A DNA stretch of 64,000 nucleotides from Paenibacillus sp. UNC451MF (GTDB lineage Bacteria > Bacillota > Bacilli > Paenibacillales > NBRC-103111). Under the pieces are notes generated by a model, which saw nothing but the letters and a program-made list of their open reading frames with translations, was not told the DNA's origin and did no database searches. The DNA lies in the NCBI RefSeq assembly GCF_000686845.1, contig NZ_JMLS01000001.1, forward strand, positions 496,001-560,000. Reading direction: 5' to 3'. Positions within the stretch are counted from its first letter, which is position 1, and every line of letters starts with the position of its first letter. Shown piece after piece: positions 46,460-56,225 of this stretch. A program made the translations under genes and the position numbers.

Positions 46460-47575
46460 TTGGCTGAACAGCAAAGCGGATTGAGATTTGATATCTATGA
46501 GCGAGTGCATTTGTCGGAAGGCGTGGCAGGGATCAAGGAACTGGAGGGCGTCGAGCTTGTGCCGCATATTCAAGTTCTCCCGCAGGGGGATCAAGCGCTG
46601 CTCCGGGGCAACCTGCTCTTGTCCGGTACTTATTTGGACGAACAGGATGCCGTCAACCGGACATTGGAGCATCTAATTCCGGTAGAAATTACGCTTCCTA
46701 TGAATCGGGTACAGCGTATGGAGGACATTGCGGTTGAAATTGAAAATTTCGATGTGGAGCTGCTCTCTACTAGAAGCTTAAACATTACTGGCGTTTTATC
46801 ATTAAATGGACTTGAAGTCGTATCGTCATCTTCTGGAGATATTTGGGCTGAAGCGGAGGAGGAAGTTGTCTTCCTGCATGAAGCACAAGGTCAGCAGCGG
46901 GATGAAGAGGAAGAGCAAGGAAGAGTTCAAGGGACTGAGCAGCCGCGAAGTGAAGAGGAAATTACGTTTACCGCGCAAATTGAGCCAAAGGGTGGGGAGC
47001 AGTGGACGTCTCCTTCTTTGGCATTTGCAGCCGCCAATCCTATTGATGAACGGCCTTCTGAGCAGGAACAGCAAGCAAGACAGGAAAGCTGGTCAGCTGC
47101 GGAGAGCGGATCTCTTGCTGCCTTGGAGGACTCAGAGCAGGAAAACTTAGATACGGAGCCTGAACCTGTTGCTCCAGTCAACTTGCCCGAGGTTGTCAAT
47201 GTCGATGATAAAAGTAAAGAAATGAAAATCGCATTTACGGGGAAAAAAGCCGAAGAGGCCGAAGCTGTAAAACCGATTGGACTGACAACCTTGCTGCAAA
47301 GCGCGGCATCGGTTAAATCGGATCCTCGTCAAGAGGAGGCTGAGCCTCCGGAAGCCCCTACTCTAGGAGAGAAATTGGAATGGAAAAGGTTGCTTGTCAG
47401 TCCGAAGGGGGATCAGAAGGAATTTAAGCGGCTTAGACTATGCATTGTCCAGAAGGAAGAGACATTGGAGACTATAGCTAAACGTTATGAGCTGAACCCC
47501 CGTGAAATCGCGTTATTCAATCGACTTGGTGATAATGATCTTACGGAAGGTCAAATCGTCTACATACCAAAGTAA
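46460..47575 (+). CDS. spoVID: Stage VI sporulation protein D (LysM, spore coat morphogenesis)
   Basis: The 371-residue protein has an N-terminal SpoVID-type domain (about 1-125, LRFDIYERVHLSEGVAGIKEL), a long acidic, Glu/Gln-rich low-complexity middle (about 125-320), and a C-terminal LysM domain (LCIVQKEETLETIAKRY to GQIVYIPK). This is the architecture of SpoVID, which drives encasement of the spore by the coat. It lies between hemL and valS, as in B. subtilis. The start is TTG 46460 after GAGGGAGGACAAAACA. A terminator follows. Confidence 0.9.
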   Translation: MAEQQSGLRFDIYERVHLSEGVAGIKELEGVELVPHIQVLPQGDQALLRGNLLLSGTYLDEQDAVNRTLEHLIPVEITLPMNRVQRMEDIAVEIENFDVELLSTRSLNITGVLSLNGLEVVSSSSGDIWAEAEEEVVFLHEAQGQQRDEEEEQGRVQGTEQPRSEEEITFTAQIEPKGGEQWTSPSLAFAAANPIDERPSEQEQQARQESWSAAESGSLAALEDSEQENLDTEPEPVAPVNLPEVVNVDDKSKEMKIAFTGKKAEEAEAVKPIGLTTLLQSAASVKSDPRQEEAEPPEAPTLGEKLEWKRLLVSPKGDQKEFKRLRLCIVQKEETLETIAKRYELNPREIALFNRLGDNDLTEGQIVYIPK

Positions 47576-47739
47576 AGATAAGTGATTGAATCTAATAACC
47601 AAAAAACATCTCGAACCTCCCGATACCCGGGTTTGCTTGAGGTGTTTTTTGGTTATATTGATTACTAACGATGACTTATGACACTTATCGTATTGACTCT
47701 ATGTGCAATGTTGTTTATCATAGGAATGATTATACATGT
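47576..47739 (+). other. Gap between spoVID and the T-box leader
   Basis: It holds the spoVID terminator, then about 80 bp of AT-rich sequence where the promoter for the valS leader should lie; no convincing -35/-10 pair could be fixed. Confidence 0.5.
47596..47655 (+). terminator. Rho-independent terminator after spoVID
   Basis: A long imperfect stem (AACCAAAAAACATCTCGAA against TTGAGGTGTTTTTTGGTT) caps a CCCGATACCCGGG region. The A-rich and T-rich arms allow function in either direction. Confidence 0.8.
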
Positions 47740-47744
47740 TAACA

Positions 47745-48101
47745 ACTTGGAAAGGGAATAGTAGGCAGCCAACCCTTCAGAGAGCGGAATTGCTACGCTG
47801 TAAGATTCCGCAGGATGTAACTGACCGAAGTCGCCCCGGAGTTGCAGTGTTCAACCGATTCAGACTGATATGCGGCAAGCGGACCTTGTCTTGCGGACAA
47901 AGAAGCTAGCTATGGACTGATGAGGATAGGTACTGCCGGTCACAGCCGTTATCTGTTGAGTGCCGCATAGCGAATCCCTTCGCTTCGCGTATCCTTCCAC
48001 CGTTGATGACGGAGGGCATACGGACGAGGAAAGCCGTTGCGGAATAAAGGTGGTACCACGGAAGCAGATCCTTTCGTCCTTTGCGGCGAAAGGATTTTTT
48101 T
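47745..48101 (+). promoter_or_regulatory. T-box riboswitch of valS, specifier GUC (valine)
   Basis: The leader contains the T-box sequence AAGGTGGTACCACGG (48047-48061) and a competing terminator downstream. In stem I, AGTA (47760-47763) opens the specifier loop, GGCAG pairs with CTGACC across it, and GAA (47827-47829) is followed by GTC (47830-47832), a valine codon. The TGGT of the T-box would pair with a tRNA ending ACCA, as tRNA-Val does. The apical hairpin GCGGAAT/ATTCCGC (47784-47818) and the long middle stems are visible. Uncharged tRNA-Val should favour antitermination and valS expression. Outer boundaries are approximate. Confidence 0.9.
48068..48101 (+). terminator. Terminator of the valS T-box
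   Basis: Stem ATCCTTTCG / CGAAAGGAT is followed by seven T residues. It is the regulated terminator that excludes the antiterminator containing the T-box sequence. Confidence 0.92.
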
Positions 48102-48244
48102 GTTGTATTAGGAAGCGATACGCAGCAAATTCCCGGCGATAGCTGGCGGCTTACCTAGTTAATTTGGGAGAACGCCGCCAAAGATTCGCTTCACTTTTCC
48201 GGGGACTATTTTACGTATTTTTTGAAAAATGGAGGTCCATAGCG

Positions 48245-50920
48245 ATGGAAGAAACCAAAACTACTCAAACCCAGGCCTCGACAACGTCGATGCCAACCAC
48301 TTACGATCCCAAAGAATCAGAGAAAAAATGGTATGATTATTGGCTGAATGGCCAATTTTTTAAAGCGGGTCAGCGTAAGGACGCTGAAACGTATACGATT
48401 GTTATTCCACCTCCGAATGTTACGGGTATGCTGCATATCGGGCATGCTCTGGACTGTACGCTTCAAGATATTATGACTCGTACGAAAAGAATGCAAGGGT
48501 ATGATGCGCTATGGCTTCCGGGATCGGACCATGCGGGGATTGCTACTCAGACGAAGGTTGAACAAAAGCTGCGTGAGCAAGGAATTACCCGTTACGACCT
48601 GGGACGCGAGAAATTTCTGGAAAAAGTATGGGAGTGGAAAGAGCTCTATGCAGATTCCATTCATCAGCAATGGGCGAAAATGGGCTTTTCGTTGGATTAT
48701 TCCCGCGAAAGGTTTACGCTCGACGAAGGGCTATCCAAGGCAGTACGGGAAGTGTTCGTGAAGCTGTACGAGAAAGGCTTAATTTACCGCGGCAACTACA
48801 TTATTAACTGGGATCCCGCTGCACGCACGGCATTGTCGGATATTGAGGTAGTGTACAAAGAGGTTCAAGGAAATCTATATCACCTTCGTTACCCGGTTAA
48901 AGATAGCAACGACTCGATTGTCGTTGCAACAACACGGCCTGAGACGATGCTTGGAGATACAGCTGTAGCGGTACATCCTGAAGATGAGCGCTATCAGCAC
49001 TTGATTGGCAAAATGCTAGTACTGCCTATTATTGGCCGCGAAATTCCAATTGTAGCCGATGAGTACGTTGAGAAAGAATTCGGCAGCGGTGCCGTTAAAA
49101 TTACACCTGCTCATGATCCAAATGACTTCGAAGTAGGTAAACGTCATGATCTGCCGCAAATCCTTGTTATGGATGAGAGCGGCAAAATGAACGAGAACGC
49201 AGGCAAATATAACGGCATGGACCGTTTTGACTGCCGTAAGCAAATCGTTGCCGATATGAAAGAGCAAGGTGTACTGGTCAAAATTGAGGATCACGTACAT
49301 CAGGTTGGACATAGCGAACGCAGCGGTGCAGTTATCGAGCCGTATTTGTCCACTCAATGGTTTGTGAAAATGAAGCCTTTGGCCGAACGCGCGATTGAAG
49401 CACAAAAATCTGGCGAAGGAGTTAACTTCGTCCCAGACCGTTTTGAAAAAACGTATTTGCACTGGATTGAAAATATACGCGACTGGTGTATATCCCGCCA
49501 GCTGTGGTGGGGCCATCGGATTCCAGCTTGGTATTGCGAGGACTGCCAACAAACCCATGTTTCCCGTGAAGATGTTACTCAATGTTCTTGCGGCAGCACG
49601 AACCTAAAGCAGGACAACGATGTACTGGATACTTGGTTCAGCTCTGCATTGTGGCCTTTCTCAACACTTGGATGGCCGGAAAAAACGGAAGATATGGATC
49701 GTTACTACCCTACAAGCTTGCTTGTAACCGGCTATGATATTATTCCGTTCTGGGTATCCCGGATGATCTTTACAGGACTTGAATTTACGAATCAAAGGCC
49801 ATTCAAGGATGTGCTAATTCATGGCTTGGTGAGGGACTCTGAAGGGCAGAAAATGTCCAAATCGCTTGGCAACGGTGTTGATCCACTTGAGGTTATTGAA
49901 AAATATGGCGCTGATGCGATGCGTTGGATGCTTTCCACTAGCTCTACACCAGGTCAGGATCTTCGTTTCCGTTGGGAAAAGGTGGAGCAAGCTCGTAACT
50001 TCGCCAACAAAATCTGGAATGCTTCACGCTTTGCTTTGATGAACCTTGGAGATTTCAAAGCAGACGAAATCGATCTTACAGGATCGCTTAGCACGGCAGA
50101 CCGTTGGATTCTGCACCGCTTGAATGAAACTGTACGTCAAGTAACTCGTCTCTTGGATTCGTATGAATTTGGCGAAACCGGACGTATTTTATATAACTTT
50201 ATCTGGGACGATTTGTGCGACTGGTACATCGAGTTCAGTAAAATATCGTTGTACGGTACCGATGAGCAAGCGAAGAAAACGACAAAGTCCGTGCTTGCTT
50301 ACGTGCTGGATCAAACACAGCGCCTGATTCACCCGTTTATGCCGTTTATTTCCGAGGAAATATGGCAGCATCTACCGCATCAAGGCGAGACAATTACCCT
50401 GGCACAATGGCCGGTATATGAAACTCGTTTCGAAGCGGAGGAAGCTGTTCGTGAGATGGAGCTTTTGATGGATATCATTCGTTCGGTTCGAAATATTCGT
50501 GCTGAAGTTAATGTTCCAATGAGCAAAAAAATCGAGCTGTTGGTGAAGCCTGCGTCCGATGAGATCTTTGCTAATCTGAAACGCAATGAAGGATATATTC
50601 AACGCTTCTGTAACACATCACTGCTCGAAATTCGTCAAGACATCACAACACCGGATAAAGCGATGACGGGTATCGTAACGGGGGCTGAGCTGTATCTGCC
50701 TTTGGCAGGACTAATCGATATTTCCCAAGAGCTTGCGCGGCTGGAGAAGGAGCTTCAAACGCTGCATGGTGAAGTGGAGCGCATTGAGAAAAAGCTTGGC
50801 AATGAAGGGTTTGTGGCTAAAGCTCCAGCTAAAGTCATCGATGAAGAAAAAGCGAAGCTGGCTGACTACGCGGATAAACGCGATAAAGTAATTGCACGTT
50901 TGGCTGAACTGAGAGGGTGA
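48245..50920 (+). CDS. valS: Valyl-tRNA synthetase
   Basis: The 891-residue class I synthetase charges tRNA-Val. It has the HIGH motif in MLHIGHALD, the editing (CP1) domain with [19 protein letters not shown], the [18 protein letters not shown] segment, KMSKS in [11 protein letters not shown] and a C-terminal coiled-coil tRNA-binding arm ([21 protein letters not shown] region). ATG 48245 follows GGAGGT by eight bases. Expression is under the upstream T-box. folC follows after 5 bp. Confidence 0.98.
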   Translation: MEETKTTQTQASTTSMPTTYDPKESEKKWYDYWLNGQFFKAGQRKDAETYTIVIPPPNVTGMLHIGHALDCTLQDIMTRTKRMQGYDALWLPGSDHAGIATQTKVEQKLREQGITRYDLGREKFLEKVWEWKELYADSIHQQWAKMGFSLDYSRERFTLDEGLSKAVREVFVKLYEKGLIYRGNYIINWDPAARTALSDIEVVYKEVQGNLYHLRYPVKDSNDSIVVATTRPETMLGDTAVAVHPEDERYQHLIGKMLVLPIIGREIPIVADEYVEKEFGSGAVKITPAHDPNDFEVGKRHDLPQILVMDESGKMNENAGKYNGMDRFDCRKQIVADMKEQGVLVKIEDHVHQVGHSERSGAVIEPYLSTQWFVKMKPLAERAIEAQKSGEGVNFVPDRFEKTYLHWIENIRDWCISRQLWWGHRIPAWYCEDCQQTHVSREDVTQCSCGSTNLKQDNDVLDTWFSSALWPFSTLGWPEKTEDMDRYYPTSLLVTGYDIIPFWVSRMIFTGLEFTNQRPFKDVLIHGLVRDSEGQKMSKSLGNGVDPLEVIEKYGADAMRWMLSTSSTPGQDLRFRWEKVEQARNFANKIWNASRFALMNLGDFKADEIDLTGSLSTADRWILHRLNETVRQVTRLLDSYEFGETGRILYNFIWDDLCDWYIEFSKISLYGTDEQAKKTTKSVLAYVLDQTQRLIHPFMPFISEEIWQHLPHQGETITLAQWPVYETRFEAEEAVREMELLMDIIRSVRNIRAEVNVPMSKKIELLVKPASDEIFANLKRNEGYIQRFCNTSLLEIRQDITTPDKAMTGIVTGAELYLPLAGLIDISQELARLEKELQTLHGEVERIEKKLGNEGFVAKAPAKVIDEEKAKLADYADKRDKVIARLAELRG

Positions 50921-50925
50921 GTTAG

Positions 50926-52311
50926 ATGAGCGAGACGAACGTTTCAACAGAACATAGCAGTAACGCTTTTCAGAGTGCATCGGAAGCCATCAATTGGATT
51001 GTTCATCTGATTCCTTTTGGAATCAAGCCTGGTCTCGCCAGAATGGAAAAGCTGATGGAAATGCTCGACAACCCAGAGCGCCGTTTGAAGTTCATTCATG
51101 TTGCGGGAACAAATGGTAAAGGCTCTGTTTGCGCCTATTTAACCGAAATCTTAAAACAAAGTGGATATGATGTTGGGACTTTCACATCCCCTTATATTGA
51201 AAAATATACGGACCGGATTCGATTGAACGGTGAAAACATTGCCGATGAAGATTTGCTGCGGGTTGTGAATAAGATCAAACCGTTGACTGAAGAAATCGCT
51301 GCCTCGGAGCTAGGGCAGCCAACGATGTTTGAAGTATCGACAGCCGTAGCGATAGAGTATTTTGCTCATGTGTCTTATCCTGATTTTGTAGTATGGGAGA
51401 CTGGGCTTGGTGGAAGGTTGGATTCGACAAATGTCGTTTCCCCGATCATTTCCATCATTACGAATGTCGGGCATGATCATATGGAAATTTTGGGCGATAC
51501 GCTTGAGAAGGTGGCCGCAGAGAAAGCGGGTATTATCAAGTCTGGTATGCCTGTGATCAGTGCTGTAAGCCAGCCGGAAGCCGTGGAGGTATTGGAGCAA
51601 ACGGCGAAGGAAAAGAACAGCACACTCTATTTATTGAATAAACAGTTCCGTTTCGATGTGCTGTCGTCCAAAGAAAATGATCAAGCATTTTCTTTCCACA
51701 GCCCGTTTCGCAATATTTCCAATGTAGGGATTACGATGAATGGTCATCATCAATTGCAGAATGCTTCAGTAGCTTTAATGGCTATCGAGGTGATGCGTCA
51801 ATACTACGCTTTGATCGTGGAGGATGATGTGCTGCAGGAGGCCATGAAGGCAACCAAATGGGCTGGCCGTTTGGAGATGATATCAGAATCTCCGCGAATT
51901 CTTATTGACGGCGCGCATAATCCCGAGGGAGGTGCTGTATTAGCACAGGCACTACGGGAAACGTACACATACAATAAATTACACTTTGTAATGGGAATGC
52001 TCTCTACCAAGAATCACTCCGATTATTTACGGCATATACTACCACTGGTGGATACACTTATCCTTACCGAGCCGGATTGGCATAAAAAGGAAGATGCTGT
52101 TAAATTAGCCGAGCTGGCCAGGACCCTTTTACAGGAGATCGATCGTAAGGATGTGGAAGTGATCGTAGAACCGGATTGGAAAGCGGCGCTGGAGCAGGTA
52201 AAAGCAAGAACGGCACAGGACGATCTGGCCGTCGTTTCCGGCACGTTATATTTAATTGGAGATGTTCGTTCCTGGGTCTTACATCAATCCGATTCTGAAA
52301 AAGGCTGGTGA
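50926..52311 (+). CDS. folC: Folylpolyglutamate synthase / dihydrofolate synthase
   Basis: A 461-residue Mur-ligase-family enzyme that adds glutamate to (dihydro)folates. The ATP loop is VAGTNGKGSVCAYL, with the folate-binding TSPYIEKYTDRI, the WETGLGGRLDSTN segment, NVGHDHMEILGDT and the ILIDGAHNPEGG motif. It lies between valS and murC; in B. subtilis folC also follows valS. The 3' end supplies the ribosome site of murC. Confidence 0.97.
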   Translation: MSETNVSTEHSSNAFQSASEAINWIVHLIPFGIKPGLARMEKLMEMLDNPERRLKFIHVAGTNGKGSVCAYLTEILKQSGYDVGTFTSPYIEKYTDRIRLNGENIADEDLLRVVNKIKPLTEEIAASELGQPTMFEVSTAVAIEYFAHVSYPDFVVWETGLGGRLDSTNVVSPIISIITNVGHDHMEILGDTLEKVAAEKAGIIKSGMPVISAVSQPEAVEVLEQTAKEKNSTLYLLNKQFRFDVLSSKENDQAFSFHSPFRNISNVGITMNGHHQLQNASVALMAIEVMRQYYALIVEDDVLQEAMKATKWAGRLEMISESPRILIDGAHNPEGGAVLAQALRETYTYNKLHFVMGMLSTKNHSDYLRHILPLVDTLILTEPDWHKKEDAVKLAELARTLLQEIDRKDVEVIVEPDWKAALEQVKARTAQDDLAVVSGTLYLIGDVRSWVLHQSDSEKGW

Positions 52312-52318
52312 GTGCGGC

Positions 52319-53704
52319 GTGAAACCATCTGAGCATATCCATTTTATCGGCATTGGCGGCTATGGCATGAGTGCTATTGCTAAAGTGATGCTGGAAATGG
52401 GATACCAAGTTTCGGGTTCTGATTTGGCGCGGCAGGAGCTTACGGAAAAGCTGGCTGCAAAAGGAGCGCAAGTATTTATCGGTCATGAAGCCGAGCATGT
52501 CAAAGGGGCGGATGTCGTCGTCTATTCGACGGCTTTGTCCAAGGACAACGTAGAGATGGCGGCTGCAGAGCATTTGAAAATACCGATTTTGCATCGATCT
52601 CAAATGCTGGGGCGTTTAATGAATGCCAAAAAAGGGATCGCTGTAGCAGGAGCTCACGGGAAGACGACCACATCTTCGATGATCGCTCTCGTTCTTGAGT
52701 ACTGCAAGCAGGACCCGACTTATATCATTGGCGGAGAGATCATGAATGTAGGCAGCAATGCTAAGGCTGGCCAAGGTGACTGGGTAGTAGCTGAGGCCGA
52801 CGAGAGTGACGGATCTTTCTTGCAGTATCATCCTTACATTGCTTTGGTTAACAATATCGAAGCAGATCATTTGGAGAACTATAACGGTGACTTTGAAAAT
52901 TTGAAGAAAGCCTATGCTCAATTTTTAAGTCAGGTTAAGGCTGATGGCAAAGCGGTTGTTTGCAAGGATGATGTCTATCTGCGTGATATGATCCCGTTGA
53001 TCCAAAGTCAGGTTATTTCTTACGGTATTGAGAACGATGCCGATTATATAGCGAAAAATATTGATTTGGGTGATCGAAAGGTACAATTCGAAGTCGTTCA
53101 TCAGGGTAAATCGCTTGGAACGATCAAGCTTTCGGTTCCTGGGAAGCATAACGTTTATAATGCGCTTGCAACGCTCATAACCTGTATGGAAGCGGGCTTG
53201 TCCTTTGAGCAAGTGGCTGAGGCGATAACGGAATTCCGTGGAGCCAAACGACGGTTTCAAGTATTAGGTGAAGTGGATGACATTCTAGTAATCGATGATT
53301 ATGCCCATCACCCAACCGAGATAGAGGCAACCATCAGCGCAGCCAAAGCAACGGGCAAAAGGATTGTTGCTGTATTTCAGCCGCAGCGTTATACGCGAAC
53401 CTATTTTCTGTTCGAGCAATTTAGCCGAGCTTTTCCGGATGCGGATGAGGTCATCATCACAGACATTTACTCCCCGGCGGGAGAAAAACAAATCGAAGGG
53501 ATTTCTTCAGCTAAGCTGGTGGAGCTAATCCGTCAGAACAGCAATGCCAATGTCCAGTATATTCCTACGAAAGAGGAAGTGCAGGAATATTTACTCTCTC
53601 ATGTCCAAAGCGGAGATCTGGTGCTAACTATGGGAGCGGGAGACATTTGGAAAGCTGGCGACGGCTTGGCCAAAGCATTGGAAGTTAGAAGCAGCGTACT
53701 ATAA
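52319..53704 (+). CDS. murC: UDP-N-acetylmuramate--L-alanine ligase
   Basis: The 461-residue cytoplasmic ligase adds L-Ala to UDP-MurNAc in peptidoglycan synthesis. Features are HFIGIGGYGMSAIA (nucleotide-sugar site), the ATP loop GAHGKTTTS, EADESDGSFL, NIEADHLENY, and IDDYAHHPTEI. GTG 52319 with GGTGAG eight bases before it is preferred; an upstream ATG at 52256 would overlap folC by 56 bp and add 21 residues not expected. Its location after folC differs from B. subtilis. Confidence 0.97.
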   Translation: MKPSEHIHFIGIGGYGMSAIAKVMLEMGYQVSGSDLARQELTEKLAAKGAQVFIGHEAEHVKGADVVVYSTALSKDNVEMAAAEHLKIPILHRSQMLGRLMNAKKGIAVAGAHGKTTTSSMIALVLEYCKQDPTYIIGGEIMNVGSNAKAGQGDWVVAEADESDGSFLQYHPYIALVNNIEADHLENYNGDFENLKKAYAQFLSQVKADGKAVVCKDDVYLRDMIPLIQSQVISYGIENDADYIAKNIDLGDRKVQFEVVHQGKSLGTIKLSVPGKHNVYNALATLITCMEAGLSFEQVAEAITEFRGAKRRFQVLGEVDDILVIDDYAHHPTEIEATISAAKATGKRIVAVFQPQRYTRTYFLFEQFSRAFPDADEVIITDIYSPAGEKQIEGISSAKLVELIRQNSNANVQYIPTKEEVQEYLLSHVQSGDLVLTMGAGDIWKAGDGLAKALEVRSSVL

Positions 53705-53716
53705 AACAGGATAGAT

Positions 53717-53754
53717 TGGAACCGCGCAATTTTGCTTGCGTGGTTCTTTTTTGT
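53717..53754 (+). terminator. Rho-independent terminator after murC
   Basis: Stem GAACCGCGCAA / TTGCGTGGTTC is followed by TTTTTTG. It closes the valS-folC-murC operon. Confidence 0.9.
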
Positions 53755-53777
53755 GCAGTTTGATTATATCCTATGGA

Positions 53778-53807
53778 TTGACAGTGTGAATGATAACGAT
53801 TATCATT
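53778..53807 (+). promoter_or_regulatory. Sigma-A promoter overlapped by a Fur box
   Basis: TTGACA (53778-53783) and TATCAT (53801-53806) are 17 bp apart. AATGATAACGATTATCATT (53789-53807) has perfect 8-base inverted arms around CGA and closely fits the Fur consensus, covering the -10. Repression by iron-loaded Fur is therefore predicted for the DUF1450 and ferritin genes. Confidence 0.88.
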
Positions 53808-53843
53808 TGGAATGAAATGATACCAAAGAAGGGAAGCCTTAGG

Positions 53844-54065
53844 ATGAAGATCAAATACTGCTGCAGAAACTTTAAGCTAGGCTCCAAGAGCGTATACAAG
53901 ACAATGAAAAAGCAGTTTCCTGATATTAAGCACAAGAAGAAGGAATGCTTGGGCGAATGCAAGCTTTGCTCCAAGCAATGCATGGTTAAGGTCGGGAAAA
54001 CCAACATTGTGTGTGCGGCTTCAGCTGATAAGCTCTATGAAGAACTGCTCGATTTGATTGGATAA
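53844..54065 (+). CDS. DUF1450 small cysteine protein (YuzB-like)
   Basis: A 73-residue basic protein with six or more cysteines: KYCCRNF at the start, then ECLGECKLCSKQC and a later VCAA. The pattern of an N-terminal Cys and a CxxxCxxC-type cluster resembles DUF1450 proteins such as B. subtilis YuzB, which suggest metal or iron-sulfur binding, but no function is established. ATG 53844 is chosen because the earlier in-frame ATG at 53790 lies inside the Fur box and promoter. It shares the Fur-controlled promoter with the ferritin gene 43 bp on. Confidence 0.82.
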   Translation: MKIKYCCRNFKLGSKSVYKTMKKQFPDIKHKKKECLGECKLCSKQCMVKVGKTNIVCAASADKLYEELLDLIG

Positions 54066-54108
54066 GTCCCTTTTTAAAGCAAACCATAAAATGGAAGGTA
54101 GTGTTATT

Positions 54109-54615
54109 TTGTTAAATGATGAATTAAGCCAAGCGCTCAATGAGCAAATGAATTTTGAATTTTTTTCCTCCCAAGTCTATTTGGCTATGGCAGCTTACTG
54201 TTCGGGCGAAAGCTTGGACGGCTTCGCTAATTTCTATATCGTTCAAGCTGAAGAGGAACGATTCCATGCGATGAAAATTTATAAGTTTTTAAATGATCGC
54301 GGAAGAAGAGCGACCATCAGTGGCATGGAGAACCCAAACAATGAATACAACTCCATACTAGAGGTTTTCCAGCACGCTTATGAGCACGAGCAAATCGTGA
54401 CGAAGCGGATCTACCATTTGTCTGATATGGCATTAAACGAGAGGGAACACGCGACAATCCATTTCTTAAAATGGTTTATTGACGAGCAGGTAGAAGAGGA
54501 AGCCATGTTTGACAGCATCATTCAGAAGCTCAAACGGATTGATAAGGACAGCAATGCGTTTTTTATGCTAGATGCTGAATTTGCTCAACGGGTATTTACG
54601 CCTCCTGCGAATTAA
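54109..54615 (+). CDS. Non-heme ferritin
   Basis: The 168-residue protein is a four-helix ferritin that oxidises and stores iron in a 24-mer shell. It opens with LNDELSQALNEQMNFEFFSSQ, and the ferroxidase-site residues are in QMNFEFF (Glu), EEERFHAMKIY (Glu/His) and HEQIVTKRI (Glu). No heme-ligand methionine pattern of bacterioferritin was noticed. TTG 54109 is chosen from GGAAGGT nine bases before it. No promoter or terminator separates it from the DUF1450 gene, so it should share the Fur-box control. Confidence 0.93.
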   Translation: MLNDELSQALNEQMNFEFFSSQVYLAMAAYCSGESLDGFANFYIVQAEEERFHAMKIYKFLNDRGRRATISGMENPNNEYNSILEVFQHAYEHEQIVTKRIYHLSDMALNEREHATIHFLKWFIDEQVEEEAMFDSIIQKLKRIDKDSNAFFMLDAEFAQRVFTPPAN

Positions 54616-54769
54616 CAGCGCTCCCCAGAATTCAAGGCAATGAAGCGGCAGTAGAGGTACACTGTTCAGGTGTCGAGTTACATAAGTGAATAAAGGTCAT
54701 GCTTGTTCTAATCCATAGTTCTCTCTCATAGTCTAGTAATACGAAAATGGACAAGGGAGAGAAGTAGGA

Positions 54770-56146
54770 ATGAACAAGAACAAAATGACGTTTCGATTTG
54801 ATCATAGCCCGGGGCGGAACAACGGATCTCAGCGCACAGGGAAGGAAGAATCTAAGGTGATACCGCTTCACGTGGAGGAATATCACGTAAAAGAAACGCT
54901 TCCGGCAGAGCATAACCTTATTCAAAGGAAAGATGAAGGAGGTTTATCATCCGGTTCAGAGCCGTCGCAGGTAAAACCGACTTTAATAGACGCTCAGCCA
55001 TTAAATCTGTATACGACGGATTATGGCGGCTGGCAAAGCTCTTTTGATGCGGAAACGAATAGAGTCGAACAGCTGATTCGTGAGTCCAATCATGGAACAA
55101 AGAACAGAACAGGCAGCGGCCTTGAGCCGAACCATAGAGTACATGAGCATCAGGAACCGGTTCAGGAGCCAATGGAGCCTCTTAAGGACCATAGATGGTA
55201 TGTTCCGGAAGAGCCTGTATATGTTTCAGGTCCGAGAAAACCGAATACATCCTGGATCAAAGTGGCGACTTCAGTAGCGGGTGCTATTGTGACGGGGATT
55301 GCTTTTGGATTTTTCGTCTTGTCGATGTTCTCTGACGATACAGCCGGGAAAGCCAATTTGAAGGAAGGCCAGAGCAGCTCCATTAGCGTTACGAGTCCGG
55401 GGGCAGCGGACAAGGGTGCAGCAGCGGTCAACAGTACAAGTAAGCCGTCTTCAGCAGATAAAGCAGGTGCTACAAACCCATCGGTCCCTGCATCTGCTTC
55501 TGCGGCGACGGGAATTGCTGCTAGCATTCCTGCCAAATCGTACAGCTTCCTGCAAAGCGGTGTATTCAGTACTCCCCAGAGTGCTGATGCGGCTCAAGCC
55601 GAGTTGAAGAAAAAGGGTTTTACTGCTGTTCGTGATACGGGAGAAAAATATCCAGTTTATGTAGGCATGTCGATGACCCGCGATGAGGCTATGGGGCTTT
55701 CCCAGCAGTTCAAGCAAAAAAATATCGATGTCATCGTGAAAAATGTGGAGCTGCCCGCGGTTAACAAAATGAAATGGAACGGGAAGCATGCCGAATCGCT
55801 TCCGAACTACATGAATCAGGGCGCTAAGCTCGTGCAATCGATCGTGCCTCTCGCTTTGACCCATTTATCCGAAACGAAGGCGACTGCACTCGATGCAACT
55901 GCACTGCAATCGGTAAAAACGGCGCATCAAGCTTGGACCGGATTGTCGGCAGCGGCAACCGAAGGGTTGGCAGACGATGCTAAAGCAGCACTGCAAAAAA
56001 TGAACACAGCAATGAACACAGCGATTGTCTCCCTGGATGAGTACAAGAAGAACCCGGGAGCCTCTTATATGTGGCAAACCCAAGCCGCTTTGATGCAGTA
56101 TGTCGTTGCGGAGAAGGATTTGCGCAAAATGGTAGCGATGGACTAA
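54770..56146 (+). CDS. SPOR-domain membrane protein, SpoIIB-like
   Basis: A 458-residue bitopic membrane protein. A charged cytoplasmic N-terminus (about 1-160) is followed by one transmembrane helix (about 163-188), an Ala/Ser-rich linker and a SPOR domain (about 250-330, YSFLQSGVFSTPQSADAAQ to IDVIVKNVELP), then a helical domain of about 125 residues. SPOR domains bind denuded glycan at septa. In B. subtilis spoIIB lies just before maf-radC-mreB, the same neighbourhood, so this is probably its counterpart acting on the sporulation septum; it is longer than B. subtilis SpoIIB (332 residues). ATG follows AAGGGAGAGAAG. Confidence 0.78.
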   Translation: MNKNKMTFRFDHSPGRNNGSQRTGKEESKVIPLHVEEYHVKETLPAEHNLIQRKDEGGLSSGSEPSQVKPTLIDAQPLNLYTTDYGGWQSSFDAETNRVEQLIRESNHGTKNRTGSGLEPNHRVHEHQEPVQEPMEPLKDHRWYVPEEPVYVSGPRKPNTSWIKVATSVAGAIVTGIAFGFFVLSMFSDDTAGKANLKEGQSSSISVTSPGAADKGAAAVNSTSKPSSADKAGATNPSVPASASAATGIAASIPAKSYSFLQSGVFSTPQSADAAQAELKKKGFTAVRDTGEKYPVYVGMSMTRDEAMGLSQQFKQKNIDVIVKNVELPAVNKMKWNGKHAESLPNYMNQGAKLVQSIVPLALTHLSETKATALDATALQSVKTAHQAWTGLSAAATEGLADDAKAALQKMNTAMNTAIVSLDEYKKNPGASYMWQTQAALMQYVVAEKDLRKMVAMD

Positions 56147-56165
56147 GGCTCCATAAGCTGAGCCT

Positions 56166-56225
56166 ACACAAAAAACGACGAACCGCAGACAGCCCTAAGG
56201 CTGCCGGTTCGTCGTTTTTTGTGTG
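56166..56225. terminator. Long bidirectional terminator shared with the end of the amidase gene
   Basis: Arms ACACAAAAAACGACGAACCG and CGGTTCGTCGTTTTTTGTGT are perfectly complementary over 20 bases, enclosing a smaller CAGCC/GGCTG-type stem. A- and T-rich ends allow termination from either side. The minus-strand amidase gene ends inside it. Confidence 0.93.

Noticed and set aside
47960-48142. A 60-codon open frame in the valS leader
   Set aside because: It runs through the T-box and terminator, whose RNA structure explains the sequence.
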